DNA of 64,000 nucleotides, taken from the NCBI GenBank assembly GCA_002359495.1, contig DENB01000077.1, positions 1 to 64,000 of the forward strand, in the 5' to 3' direction. Position 1 is the first letter of the stretch; every line of letters begins with the position of its first letter. Under the pieces are notes generated by a model that ran no database searches, was not told the DNA's origin, and saw nothing but the letters and a program-made list of their open reading frames with translations. The DNA comes from Enterobacteriaceae bacterium UBA2655. Its GTDB lineage: Bacteria > Pseudomonadota > Gammaproteobacteria > Enterobacterales > Enterobacteriaceae. Both the position numbers and the translations under genes were made by a program. This document shows, one piece after another, positions 36,452-44,985 of the stretch.

Positions 36452-37890
36452 TCCAGTTTCTGCTTAACGACACGCTGGTTACCGAACAGGCGATCGATCC
36501 TAACCTGACGGTGTTGAACTATCTGCGCGGCAAACAACGGCGCAGCGGCGTTAAAGAGGGATGCGCCTCGGGCGACTGCGGCACCTGTACCGTCACCCTG
36601 GGCAGCGTAGTGGATGGCAAGCTGATGTATGAAACGGCGAACAGCTGCCTGACATTGGTCAGCACGCTGCAGGGCAAGCAGCTGATCACTGTTGAAGATC
36701 TGCGTCAGGGCGAGCAGCTGCACAGCGTGCAGCAGGCGATGGTGGAACACCATGGCTCCCAGTGCGGATACTGTACGCCGGGCTTTGTGATGTCGCTGTT
36801 TACGCTGCAAAAGAACAGCGGCGGCTGGGATCGCCGCCAAGCGGAGCTGGCGCTGGCGGGTAACCTCTGCCGCTGTACCGGCTACCGGCCGATCATGGAC
36901 GCCGCGCGCCAGGCCTGCGAACAGCCCGCCTGCGACAGCTTCAGCCAGCGCCAGGAGACTATCCTGCAACGCTTGCAGGCGCTGAAAAACGCGGAGATGC
37001 AGGTTATCGCGCTGGGCGACAACCGGTGTTTTATTCCCAAAACCCTCGCTCAGCTGGCCGAGGTTTACCAGGCCCATCCGCAGGCGAAGCTGCTGGCGGG
37101 CGGCACCGATCTCAGTCTACAGATCACCCAGCATTACCGGACCTTGCCGACGCTGATCGCGCTGGAGCAGGTCGAGGCGCTGAAAAGCTGTCAGCTGGAC
37201 GGCAAGGTCATAGAGTTGGGCGCGGGCGCCTCGCTGACCCGCTGCTATCAGTTTCTCGCGCAGCATATTCCCGCCTTCAGCGAGATGCTGCAGCGTTTCG
37301 CCTCTTTGCAGATTCGCAACCAGGGCACACTGGGCGGCAACATCGGCAACGCTTCGCCGATAGGCGACGCGCCGCCGATGCTGCTGGCGCTGAATGCCTC
37401 GCTGGTATTGCAGCGGGGCGACCGGCTGCGCACGCTGCCGCTGGAGGATTTTTTCCTCGGCTACCGGCAAACCGCGCTGGAAGCGGGCGAGTTTATTCAG
37501 GCGGTGCGCATTCCACTTGTGACAACGTCACCGGAGTTCGCCGCCTGGAAGGTCTCTAAACGGCTGGATGACGATATCTCCGCCGTTTTCGGTGCCTTTA
37601 ACCTGCAGATTGAACAGGGCCGCGTGGTCCAAGCGCGCATCGCCTTCGGCGGCATGGCGGCGATACCGCAGCGCGCCCATGCCTGCGAAGCGGCGCTGCA
37701 GGGCGAACCCTTTACGCCGCATACCCTGGAGCGCGCCTGCGCTGCCCTGGCGGAAGATTTCCAGCCGCTGAGCGACTTTCGCGCCAGCGCCGCTTACCGG
37801 TTGCAGGTAGCGAAAAACCTGTTGCGTCGTTTTTACTATCGCCATACCGGCGAGCTGACCATCATGGAGGTTTCCCGTTATGTCTCATAA
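36448..37890 (+). CDS. xdhA: Xanthine dehydrogenase small subunit XdhA (2Fe-2S and FAD domains)
   Basis: A 480-residue subunit joining the electron-transfer domains of xanthine dehydrogenase. The plant-type 2Fe-2S cluster uses C39, C44, C47 (GCASGDCGTCTV) and C67. The second cluster domain shows HGSQCGYCTPGFVMS and NLCRCTGYRPI. The FAD-binding domain begins about residue 185 (LLAGGTDLSLQ), with RNQGTLGGNIGNASPIGDAP. A C-terminal CO-dehydrogenase-flavoprotein-type domain follows. It overlaps guaD by 4 nt and xdhB by 11 nt. This is the two-subunit XdhAB type, not the HpxDE oxygenase route of Klebsiella. Confidence 0.95.
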   Translation: MIQFLLNDTLVTEQAIDPNLTVLNYLRGKQRRSGVKEGCASGDCGTCTVTLGSVVDGKLMYETANSCLTLVSTLQGKQLITVEDLRQGEQLHSVQQAMVEHHGSQCGYCTPGFVMSLFTLQKNSGGWDRRQAELALAGNLCRCTGYRPIMDAARQACEQPACDSFSQRQETILQRLQALKNAEMQVIALGDNRCFIPKTLAQLAEVYQAHPQAKLLAGGTDLSLQITQHYRTLPTLIALEQVEALKSCQLDGKVIELGAGASLTRCYQFLAQHIPAFSEMLQRFASLQIRNQGTLGGNIGNASPIGDAPPMLLALNASLVLQRGDRLRTLPLEDFFLGYRQTALEAGEFIQAVRIPLVTTSPEFAAWKVSKRLDDDISAVFGAFNLQIEQGRVVQARIAFGGMAAIPQRAHACEAALQGEPFTPHTLERACAALAEDFQPLSDFRASAAYRLQVAKNLLRRFYYRHTGELTIMEVSRYVS

Positions 37891-40246
37891 TCGTCCTGCG
37901 GTCGCTGAGGAAGTAATACAAGCGCAGTACGCCGCCGGCATTCAGTCCGGCGTCGGGCGCAGCAACAAACATGAGAGCGCGGAGAAGCATGTTACCGGCG
38001 AAGCGATCTTTATCGACGACAAGCCGACGCTGCCGGGGCTGCTGCATCTGGTTCCGCGCCTGAGCGAACATGCGCATGCGCGAATCCTGCGCCTCGATGT
38101 CCAGCCCTGTTACGCCATTCCCGGCGTGGTCAGCGTATTGACCTGGCAGGATGTGCCCGGCGAAAACGACATCGGCCCGCTGGAGCCGGGCGATCCGCTG
38201 CTGGCCTGCGATCGGATCGACTATCTCGGCCAGGTGGTTCTCGTCGTGGCGGCTGAAACGCCGGAAGCGGCGCGCAGGGCGGCGGAGGCGGCCATTATTG
38301 AATATGAGGTGCTGGAGCCGCTGCTGGATGTAAAAACGGCGCTTGAACGCAGAAGCTTCGTGCAGGAACCCCACGTTCACCGTCGTGGCGACGCCGACGC
38401 GGCGCTGGCGCGCGCGCCGCACCGCATTCAGGGCGAATTTCATATCGGTGGCCAGGAGCATTTCTATCTGGAAACGCAAACGGCGCTGGTGATCCCCGGC
38501 GAAGATCGTTCTTTGCAGGTTTTCTCCTCCACACAAAACCCAACGGAAGTGCAGAAGCTGGTGGCCTCGGTGATGGGCATCACCATGAACAAAGTGACGA
38601 TCGATATGCGCCGCATGGGGGGAGGCTTCGGCGGCAAGGAGACGCAGGCGGCGGCCGTCGCCTGCCTGTGCGCCGTGGCGGCGCGGCGCACCGGGCGACC
38701 GGCGAAAATGCGTCTCGCCCGCCGCGACGATATGCGCATCACCGGCAAGCGTCATCCGTTCTACGTGCGCTACGATGTCGGCTTCGATGATGAGGGGCGT
38801 TTCTGCGGTGTAAAAATCGATCTGGCGGGCGACTGCGGCTACTCGCTGGATCTCAGCGGCTCGATCGTCGACCGCGCGATGTTTCACGCCGATAACGCCT
38901 ACTATCTGGGCGATGCGCTGATCACCGGCTACCGCTGCCGCACCAATATCGCCTCCAATACCGCCTATCGCGGCTTTGGCGGTCCGCAGGGGATGGTGGC
39001 GATTGAACAGATCATGGATCGTATCGCCCGGGAAGCGCGGCTCGATCCGCTGGAACTGCGCAAACGCAACTATTACGGCAAAACCGAGCGCAACCTGACG
39101 CATTATCATCAGCAGGTGGAAGATAACCTGTTGCAGGAGATGACGGAGCAGCTGGAGACCAGCAGCGACTATCAGGCGCGCCGCAGGGAGATCACTGCCT
39201 TTAATGCGCAAAGCCCGTTTCTGAAACGCGGCCTGGCGCTGACGCCGGTAAAATTTGGCATCTCTTTCACCTCCAGCTTTTTGAACCAGGCCGGCGCGCT
39301 GATCCTGATCTATACCGACGGCACGGTTCAGCTGAACCACGGCGGCACGGAGATGGGACAAGGGCTGAATACCAAGGTGGCGCAGATCGTGGCGGAAGTG
39401 CTGCAAATCGACGTGGATCAGATCCAGATCACCGCCACCGATACCGGCAAGGTGCCGAATACCTCGCCGACCGCCGCCTCCAGCGGCGCCGACCTGAACG
39501 GCAAGGCGGCGCAAAACGCCGCTGAGATCCTGCGCGACCGGCTGACGGCGATGCTCAGCGCCCTGCATCAGTGCGACGTCGACGCGGTCAGCTTTCGCAA
39601 CGGCATCGTGCGCGTCGGCGAAAAGCACTATACCTTTCCCGACGTGGCGCAGATGGCCTGGCTGAATCAGGTGCCGCTGTCGGCGACCGGCTACTATCGC
39701 GTGCCAGGCATTCATTACGATCGCGAAGCGGGGCGCGGCAAACCGTTTTATTACTTCGCTTACGGCGCCGCCTGCTGCGAAGTGGCGATCGATACCCTGA
39801 CCGGCGAGTATCGTCTGCTGCGCGCCGATATCCTGCATGATGTTGGCGCCTCGCTCAATCCGGCCATCGATATCGGTCAGGTGGAGGGCGGATTTGTGCA
39901 GGGGATGGGCTGGCTGACCTGCGAAGAGCTGGTCTGGAACGAAAAGGGACAATTGCTGACCGACGGGCCCGCCAGCTATAAAATTCCGGCTATTAGCGAC
40001 GTGCCGCCCGATCTGCGCGTCACCCTGGTGGAGAACCGAAAGAACCCGCAGGACACGGTGTTTCATTCCAAAGCGGTCGGCGAACCGCCGTTTATGCTGG
40101 GCATCAACGTCTGGTGCGCCTTGCAGGATGCGGTCGCCAGCGTGGCGAACTATCAGCGTCATCCGCAGCTCGATGCGCCGGCCACGCCGGAGCGGGTCTA
40201 TTGGGGCATACAGAAGCTTGCCGGGGCCGCCGATGATTTACCATGA
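37880..40246 (+). CDS. xdhB: Xanthine dehydrogenase large subunit XdhB (molybdopterin-binding)
   Basis: A 788-residue molybdenum-cofactor subunit of xanthine dehydrogenase, oxidising hypoxanthine and xanthine to urate. The start domain shows VGRSNKHESAEKHVTGEAIF. Cofactor-binding segments include MRRMGGGFGGKETQAA, NTAYRGFGGPQGM and LNHGGTEMGQGLNTKV. The C-terminal KAVGEPPFMLG carries the catalytic glutamate. Length is normal. It pairs with XdhA; the cofactor needs sulfuration by XdhC, encoded next with a 14-nt overlap. Confidence 0.95.
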   Translation: MSHNRPAVAEEVIQAQYAAGIQSGVGRSNKHESAEKHVTGEAIFIDDKPTLPGLLHLVPRLSEHAHARILRLDVQPCYAIPGVVSVLTWQDVPGENDIGPLEPGDPLLACDRIDYLGQVVLVVAAETPEAARRAAEAAIIEYEVLEPLLDVKTALERRSFVQEPHVHRRGDADAALARAPHRIQGEFHIGGQEHFYLETQTALVIPGEDRSLQVFSSTQNPTEVQKLVASVMGITMNKVTIDMRRMGGGFGGKETQAAAVACLCAVAARRTGRPAKMRLARRDDMRITGKRHPFYVRYDVGFDDEGRFCGVKIDLAGDCGYSLDLSGSIVDRAMFHADNAYYLGDALITGYRCRTNIASNTAYRGFGGPQGMVAIEQIMDRIAREARLDPLELRKRNYYGKTERNLTHYHQQVEDNLLQEMTEQLETSSDYQARRREITAFNAQSPFLKRGLALTPVKFGISFTSSFLNQAGALILIYTDGTVQLNHGGTEMGQGLNTKVAQIVAEVLQIDVDQIQITATDTGKVPNTSPTAASSGADLNGKAAQNAAEILRDRLTAMLSALHQCDVDAVSFRNGIVRVGEKHYTFPDVAQMAWLNQVPLSATGYYRVPGIHYDREAGRGKPFYYFAYGAACCEVAIDTLTGEYRLLRADILHDVGASLNPAIDIGQVEGGFVQGMGWLTCEELVWNEKGQLLTDGPASYKIPAISDVPPDLRVTLVENRKNPQDTVFHSKAVGEPPFMLGINVWCALQDAVASVANYQRHPQLDAPATPERVYWGIQKLAGAADDLP

Positions 40247-41018
40247 CTGGATCGGCGTGCTGCACCGGCTGCGGGAAAAGCGCGAAAGCTGCGTGCTGGT
40301 TACGGTACTGAGCGAACGCGGGTCGGTGCCGCGCGACAGCGGTAGTAAGATGGTGGTCACCGCGCAGGAGAGCTTTCTTACCATTGGCGGCGGACATCTG
40401 GAGTTTCAGTGCATCGCCCTGGCGCGCGACATGATAGCCCGGGGGCGTCAGTCGCCCCATAGCGAGGACTTTTCCCTCGGCGCGCGCTTAGGGCAGTGTT
40501 GCGGCGGAATGACCTCCATTCTGTTCGAACCGCTGTTGCAGGCGCAGCCGCAAATTCAGGTATTCGGCGCCGGGCATGTCGGCCAGGCGCTGGTCAGCCT
40601 GCTGGCGACGTTACCCTGTCACATCGACTGGATTGATAGTCGGCCCGGCCTGTTTACCCCGGTGCCGCCAGGAGTAAGGACGCATCAGCCTGACGATCCG
40701 CTCGACGCGGTGACGGATGCCGCGCCCGGCAGCTATTTCGTGGTGATGACCCACCATCATCCGCTTGACCTGGCGCTGTGCGAAGCGATTCTGCGGCGCG
40801 GCGACTATCGCTACTTCGGCGTGATTGGATCGCAAACCAAAAGGCAACGTTTTGACTACCGACTGGCGGGGAAAGGTTTCAGCGCGCAGCAGCTCGCCAC
40901 TATGCGTTGTCCCGTTGGTCTGCCGGACGTGAAGGGCAAGCTGCCGGCGGAGATCGCGGTGTCTGTTGCGGGCGAAATCATCAGTATCTATCAGCAGGAG
41001 GCAACAAAAGAGGGCTAA
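40233..41018 (+). CDS. xdhC: Xanthine dehydrogenase accessory protein XdhC
   Basis: A 261-residue XdhC/CoxI-family chaperone that binds molybdenum cofactor, promotes its sulfuration and inserts it into XdhB. Marks are SVPRDSGSKMVV and TIGGGHLEFQ in the N-terminal domain, CCGGM, and the Rossmann motif QVFGAGHVGQALVSLL. MTHHHPLDLALCEAILRR and GVIGSQTKRQRF follow. ATG 40233 (MIYHDW) overlaps the end of xdhB, indicating coupling; longer in-frame starts inside xdhB are unlikely. Only 42 nt separate it from dcp, with no terminator. Confidence 0.93.
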   Translation: MIYHDWIGVLHRLREKRESCVLVTVLSERGSVPRDSGSKMVVTAQESFLTIGGGHLEFQCIALARDMIARGRQSPHSEDFSLGARLGQCCGGMTSILFEPLLQAQPQIQVFGAGHVGQALVSLLATLPCHIDWIDSRPGLFTPVPPGVRTHQPDDPLDAVTDAAPGSYFVVMTHHHPLDLALCEAILRRGDYRYFGVIGSQTKRQRFDYRLAGKGFSAQQLATMRCPVGLPDVKGKLPAEIAVSVAGEIISIYQQEATKEG

Positions 41019-41060
41019 GCTGTTAGCATAGCATTTTGCAGGCTAGCAGGAGTTTTGATC

Positions 41061-43109
41061 ATGAACACCACACAAGCCCCTTTTTCAAGCCCCAGCACCT
41101 TGCCGTATCAGGCGCCGCCGTTTGAACATATTACCGAAGAAGATTACCTGCCGGCGTTGCAGGCCGGCATCGCCGCCAAACGTCAGGAGATCGCCCGTAT
41201 CGCGGAGAACCCGGACGCGCCGACCTTCGCCAATACCTTCGAAGCGCTGGAGCGCAGCGGCGAACTGCTGAACCGCGTGAATCTGGTCTTCGGCGCCATG
41301 ACCTCCGCCAATACCAGCGACTATCTGCAAAAGGTCGATGAAGAGATCGCGCCTCAGCTCACCGCGCTGGACGATGATATCAAGCTGAACAGCGCACTTT
41401 TCTCGCGTCTCGACGCCGTTTATCAGCAGCGCGACCGTTTACAGCTGGATGCGGAATCGCTGCGTCTGACCGAGGTGATCTGGCAGCAGTTCCAGCTGGC
41501 GGGCGCCTGGCTGAGCGAAACCAGTAAAACCGCGCTGAAAGCGCTGAACCAGGAAGCGGCGACGCTCAGCACCCGCTTTACCCATAAACTGCTGGCGGCG
41601 ACCAAAGCGGGCGCGTTGACGCTGACCGACGGCGCGGCGCTGGCAGGCCTGAGCGAAGCCGATCTGCTGGTGGCGCAGGAAGCGGCGAAAGCACGCGGTT
41701 TAGAGCACGCCTGGCTGCTGGTGCTGCAAAACACCACCCAGCAACCGGCGCTGCAGGCATTGCAGTCGCGCGAGACGCGCGAGACGCTCTATAACGCCTC
41801 AGTAACGCGGGCGGAGAAGGGCGACGATAACGATACCCGTCAGCTGGTGCTGCGTCTGGCGCAGGTCAGGGCGGAGCAGGCGCGGCTGCTCGGCTTCAAC
41901 AGCTATGCGCAATGGAAGCTGCAGGATCAGATGGCGAAAAACCCCGACGCCGCCTTCGGCTTTATGCGCAATATCGTCCCGGCGGCAACGGCGCGCGCGC
42001 AGAACGAAGCCGCTGCGATTCAACAGACGATCGACGACCAGCAAGGCGGCTTCCGGCTCGCCCCCTGGGACTGGACCTTTTACGCCGAGCAGGTGCGTCG
42101 CGCCCGCTACGAGCTGGATGAAAATGAAATCCGCCCTTACTTCGAACTCAACAGCGTGCTGGAGAAAGGGGTATTCTGGGCGGCTTCACAGCTCTACGGC
42201 ATCCATCTTACCGAACGCTACGATCTGCCGGTCTATCATCCCGACGTGCGCGTCTTCGAGATCTTCGATGCCGACAACACGCCGATGGCGCTGTTCTATA
42301 CCGATTTCTTTAAGCGCGACAATAAAGGCGGCGGCGCCTGGATGGGCAACTTCGTGCAGCAGTCCCGGCTACTGGACAGCAAGCCGGTTATCTATAACGT
42401 CTGTAATTACACCAAGCCGCCCGCTGGCGAACCTGTGCTGTTAAGCTGGGACGACGTCATTACCCTGTTTCATGAGTTCGGCCATACGCTGCACGGCCTG
42501 TTTGCCGAACAGCGTTACCCGAGCCTCTCCGGCACCGAAACCCCGCGCGATTTCGTCGAGTTCCCGTCGCAGTTCAACGAACACTGGGCCAGCGAGCCGC
42601 AGGTGTTTAAACATTTCGCCCATCATTACGAAACCGGCGAGCCGATGCCCGACGCGCTGCATGAAAAAATCATTCGCGCGGAGAAATTCAACAAAGGCTA
42701 TGACATGACCGAACTGCTGGCGGCGGCGTTGCTCGATCTGCACTGGCACAGCCTCAGCGCGGAGAAATTGCCGGCGGAGCCGGAGAGTTTTGAGCGCCAG
42801 GCGCTGGCGGAAGATAAAATCCATCTGCCCGCCGTGCCGCCGCGCTATCGCTCCAGCTACTTCCAGCATATCTGGGGCGGGGGCTACGCCGCAGGCTACT
42901 ACGCCTATATCTGGACGCAGATGCTGGCCGACGACGGCTACATGTGGTTTGTGGAAAACGGCGGCCTGACGCGGGAAAACGGCCAGCGCTTCCGCGAGAT
43001 GATCCTGTCGCGCGGCAACAGCAGCGATCTGCAACAGCTCTATCTCGCCTGGCGCGGCCATGAACCGCAAATTGGGCCGATGCTGAAAAATCGCGGCCTG
43101 ACGGAATAA
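41061..43109 (+). CDS. dcp: Dipeptidyl carboxypeptidase Dcp (M3 family)
   Basis: A 682-residue M3 zinc metallopeptidase that releases C-terminal dipeptides. The zinc motif HEFGH is at residues 471-475 (TLFHEFGHTLHGLF), followed by the third ligand in DFVEFPSQFNEHW. The match to E. coli Dcp is strong: STLPYQAPPFEHI at the start, GGGAWMGNFVQQS, and AAGYYAYIWTQMLADDGY. No signal peptide is seen. ATG 41061 has AGGAG 9 nt upstream. In E. coli dcp is divergent from ydfG; here it follows xdhC closely and is probably read from the purine operon, perhaps besides its own promoter. Confidence 0.95.
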   Translation: MNTTQAPFSSPSTLPYQAPPFEHITEEDYLPALQAGIAAKRQEIARIAENPDAPTFANTFEALERSGELLNRVNLVFGAMTSANTSDYLQKVDEEIAPQLTALDDDIKLNSALFSRLDAVYQQRDRLQLDAESLRLTEVIWQQFQLAGAWLSETSKTALKALNQEAATLSTRFTHKLLAATKAGALTLTDGAALAGLSEADLLVAQEAAKARGLEHAWLLVLQNTTQQPALQALQSRETRETLYNASVTRAEKGDDNDTRQLVLRLAQVRAEQARLLGFNSYAQWKLQDQMAKNPDAAFGFMRNIVPAATARAQNEAAAIQQTIDDQQGGFRLAPWDWTFYAEQVRRARYELDENEIRPYFELNSVLEKGVFWAASQLYGIHLTERYDLPVYHPDVRVFEIFDADNTPMALFYTDFFKRDNKGGGAWMGNFVQQSRLLDSKPVIYNVCNYTKPPAGEPVLLSWDDVITLFHEFGHTLHGLFAEQRYPSLSGTETPRDFVEFPSQFNEHWASEPQVFKHFAHHYETGEPMPDALHEKIIRAEKFNKGYDMTELLAAALLDLHWHSLSAEKLPAEPESFERQALAEDKIHLPAVPPRYRSSYFQHIWGGGYAAGYYAYIWTQMLADDGYMWFVENGGLTRENGQRFREMILSRGNSSDLQQLYLAWRGHEPQIGPMLKNRGLTE

Positions 43110-43114
43110 AACCC

Positions 43115-43146
43115 GACGCCTGTTCAGCCTTATCGGAACAGGCGTC
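43115..43146. terminator. Hairpin between convergent dcp and hpxO
   Basis: Perfect 11-bp inverted repeat GACGCCTGTTC/GAACAGGCGTC with a 10-nt loop. It starts 5 nt after the dcp stop and ends just before the hpxO stop. No long T tract. Confidence 0.6.
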
Positions 43147-43152
43147 TATCCC

Positions 43153-44310
43153 TTAGCCGAGCGGTCCGCCCTCGATGGTTTCGCACATACCGGCCAGCAC
43201 CCGCTCGCCGGTTTCGCTCTTCAGCGCCTGATACCAGGCGGCGGTCATCTCAGGATCTTTCGCATGGGTCACGTCGCAACGCTTGCGCGCCTTCAGCACT
43301 AAATCCTTCACCCGCTCGACGCGACGCGCCTGATAGCGCAGCAGCGCGTCTTCAATGCCCAGCGAGTGCGACGCCAGGGTGGCGGCCAGCACTACCGCAT
43401 CCTCCATCGCCGCGCAGCCGCCCTGGCCGATATCGGGCGTCGTGCTGTGCGCCGCATCGCCCAGCAAGGCGACCCGGCCTTTGACAAACTGACTGAACGG
43501 CTCGATATCGTGGATCTCGACGCGATTGGTGGTATTGGGATTGATGGCGGCGATCAGCTGCTGCACCGGTTCGGCCCAGTCGCTGAAATAGCGACGCAAA
43601 TCGCTTTTCAGCGTGGCGCGATCTTCCGCCAGGCCTTTCGGCAGCGGCACGTCAAAAAAGAAATAGAAGCGGTTGTCGCTGACCGGCATCAGCGAGACGC
43701 GTTTTCCCTCGCCGACAAAGGTGGTCCACTGATCGGCGGGCGCGATGGCCTCATCCATGGCAACCAGCCCGTTCCAGTTCACGTAGCCGGCGTAGCGGCG
43801 CTCCAGGGTTTCACCCAGCACATAGCAGCGCACCGCCGAATGGGTGCCGTCCGCCGCGATCAGAAGATCGCCGCTGGCCTGCGTGCCGTCTTCAAACCAG
43901 GCGGTTACGCCGTCGCAGCTCTGCTCAACCCTGATAACGCGTCGGCCGAAACTGACGCGTTCCCGTCCGTAATGGTCGATTAACATCGCCTGAAGTTCGG
44001 CGCGAGCGACAGGATAGGGGAATTCGCCGACCCGCTGCACCAAAGGCGACATGCTGAAGCGCGTCAGGGTCGCGCCGCTGTGGCCGTCGTTATACGCCAT
44101 GCTGGCCATATTGCCACCCAGCGCGCGCAGTTTCTCCTGCATGCCAAGCAGGTTGAGGCACTTAACGCCGTTCGGCCAGATCGATATCGCCGCGCCCACC
44201 GGCTTTATCTCTTTTACCGCTTCAAATACCGCCGTTTCGAATCCGGCGCGCTCCAGCGCGATGGCCGCGCTCATGCCGCCAATGCCTCCACCAATCACGA
44301 TCGCTTTCAT
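43153..44310 (-). CDS. hpxO: FAD-dependent urate hydroxylase HpxO
   Basis: A 385-residue flavoprotein monooxygenase closely like Klebsiella HpxO, which hydroxylates urate to 5-hydroxyisourate using NADH and O2. The dinucleotide motif is VIGGGIGGMSAAIALERAG. VKEIKPVGAAISIWPNGVKC is nearly identical in HpxO. The second FAD motif is LLGDAAHSTTPDIGQGG, then CAAMEDAV. The C-terminus KARKRCDVTHAKD is typical. It continues the pathway after XdhABC. Ribosome-binding site AAGGAG precedes the start. A candidate sigma-54 promoter lies 31 bp upstream. The later enzymes (HpxT, HpxQ) are not in this window. Confidence 0.94.
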   Translation of the reverse strand: MKAIVIGGGIGGMSAAIALERAGFETAVFEAVKEIKPVGAAISIWPNGVKCLNLLGMQEKLRALGGNMASMAYNDGHSGATLTRFSMSPLVQRVGEFPYPVARAELQAMLIDHYGRERVSFGRRVIRVEQSCDGVTAWFEDGTQASGDLLIAADGTHSAVRCYVLGETLERRYAGYVNWNGLVAMDEAIAPADQWTTFVGEGKRVSLMPVSDNRFYFFFDVPLPKGLAEDRATLKSDLRRYFSDWAEPVQQLIAAINPNTTNRVEIHDIEPFSQFVKGRVALLGDAAHSTTPDIGQGGCAAMEDAVVLAATLASHSLGIEDALLRYQARRVERVKDLVLKARKRCDVTHAKDPEMTAAWYQALKSETGERVLAGMCETIEGGPLG

Positions 44311-44340
44311 TCATTTCTCCTTCTCAGATAAAGAAGGCTT

Positions 44341-44487
44341 TGCAACTTTTGTACCAAATAGCCCGTAAAAGCGCAGCGTCGCTAATCTTTGATAAATCAG
44401 TAATCTAAAAGGCTATATCAGGTTTAAAACGCGCTGACGCACCCTGTAACAAGGCACAGCGCACGTGATTTGCACTTTTTCAGTGCA
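44341..44487 (-). promoter_or_regulatory. Candidate sigma-54 promoter and NtrC site of hpxO
   Basis: On the minus strand, TGGTACAAAAGTTGCA (44356 to 44341) has the GG-N10-GC layout of a sigma-54 promoter, predicting a start near 44331 and a 20-nt leader carrying the ribosome-binding site. TGCACTTTTTCAGTGCA at 44471-44487 is a perfect TGCACY-N5-RGTGCA NtrC-type palindrome, centred about 148 bp upstream. In Klebsiella, purine-use genes are under general nitrogen control. Inferred from motifs. Confidence 0.6.
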
Positions 44488-44985
44488 TTTTCCCGCAGAT
44501 TATCGGGCGCCACGTCGCCATTAATGAATCAAAGGTTTCACAAAGGGTGATGAAAGCCGGGCTTTGCTGCGAAAAACAACGACAGCGCTTAACTTTTTTT
44601 GAGAATAAATAGCAGCAGGCTTTAACAGTTTAAAAATAGTAATCCTGCCGCAATAACCCTGTGCAATTAATCCTGGAATAGCTAGAAAAAAAATAGAAAA
44701 CGACGCGCTCTTTTATTATGGACTTTCGACCTTTTTGATTAACAGCTGATGTTTTTCAACGAATTAAAGGCGGTTCTCTATTTATTTTTGGCCTTCTCAG
44801 AAAAAATAAGTCATCAGGCGACATAAAATAGTCAACGTCTTATAGGCAAAACGTTTTAATTGCTGATAAATGCTTTGTTAAGCGTAGTAAAAGCCTGAAC
44901 CTTTTAAGAATTTTCGCATAAGGCTTTCCCAAAAGTCATATGTTATAGATTTGCATGGCTTACTTTGCCACACCAGGAGAAAAAC
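44488..44985. other. AT-rich intergenic region upstream of orphan glycosyltransferase
   Basis: About 500 bp of strikingly AT-rich DNA without coding frames, against GC-rich neighbours. It must hold the glycosyltransferase promoter. AT-rich DNA of this kind is a usual H-NS target. The ribosome-binding site AGGAGA lies at 44975-44980. No phage or transposon ends were seen. Confidence 0.5.

Noticed and set aside
44370..44410. Possible IHF site between the hpxO NtrC site and promoter.
   Set aside because: The best candidate has one base too few between its two halves on either strand.
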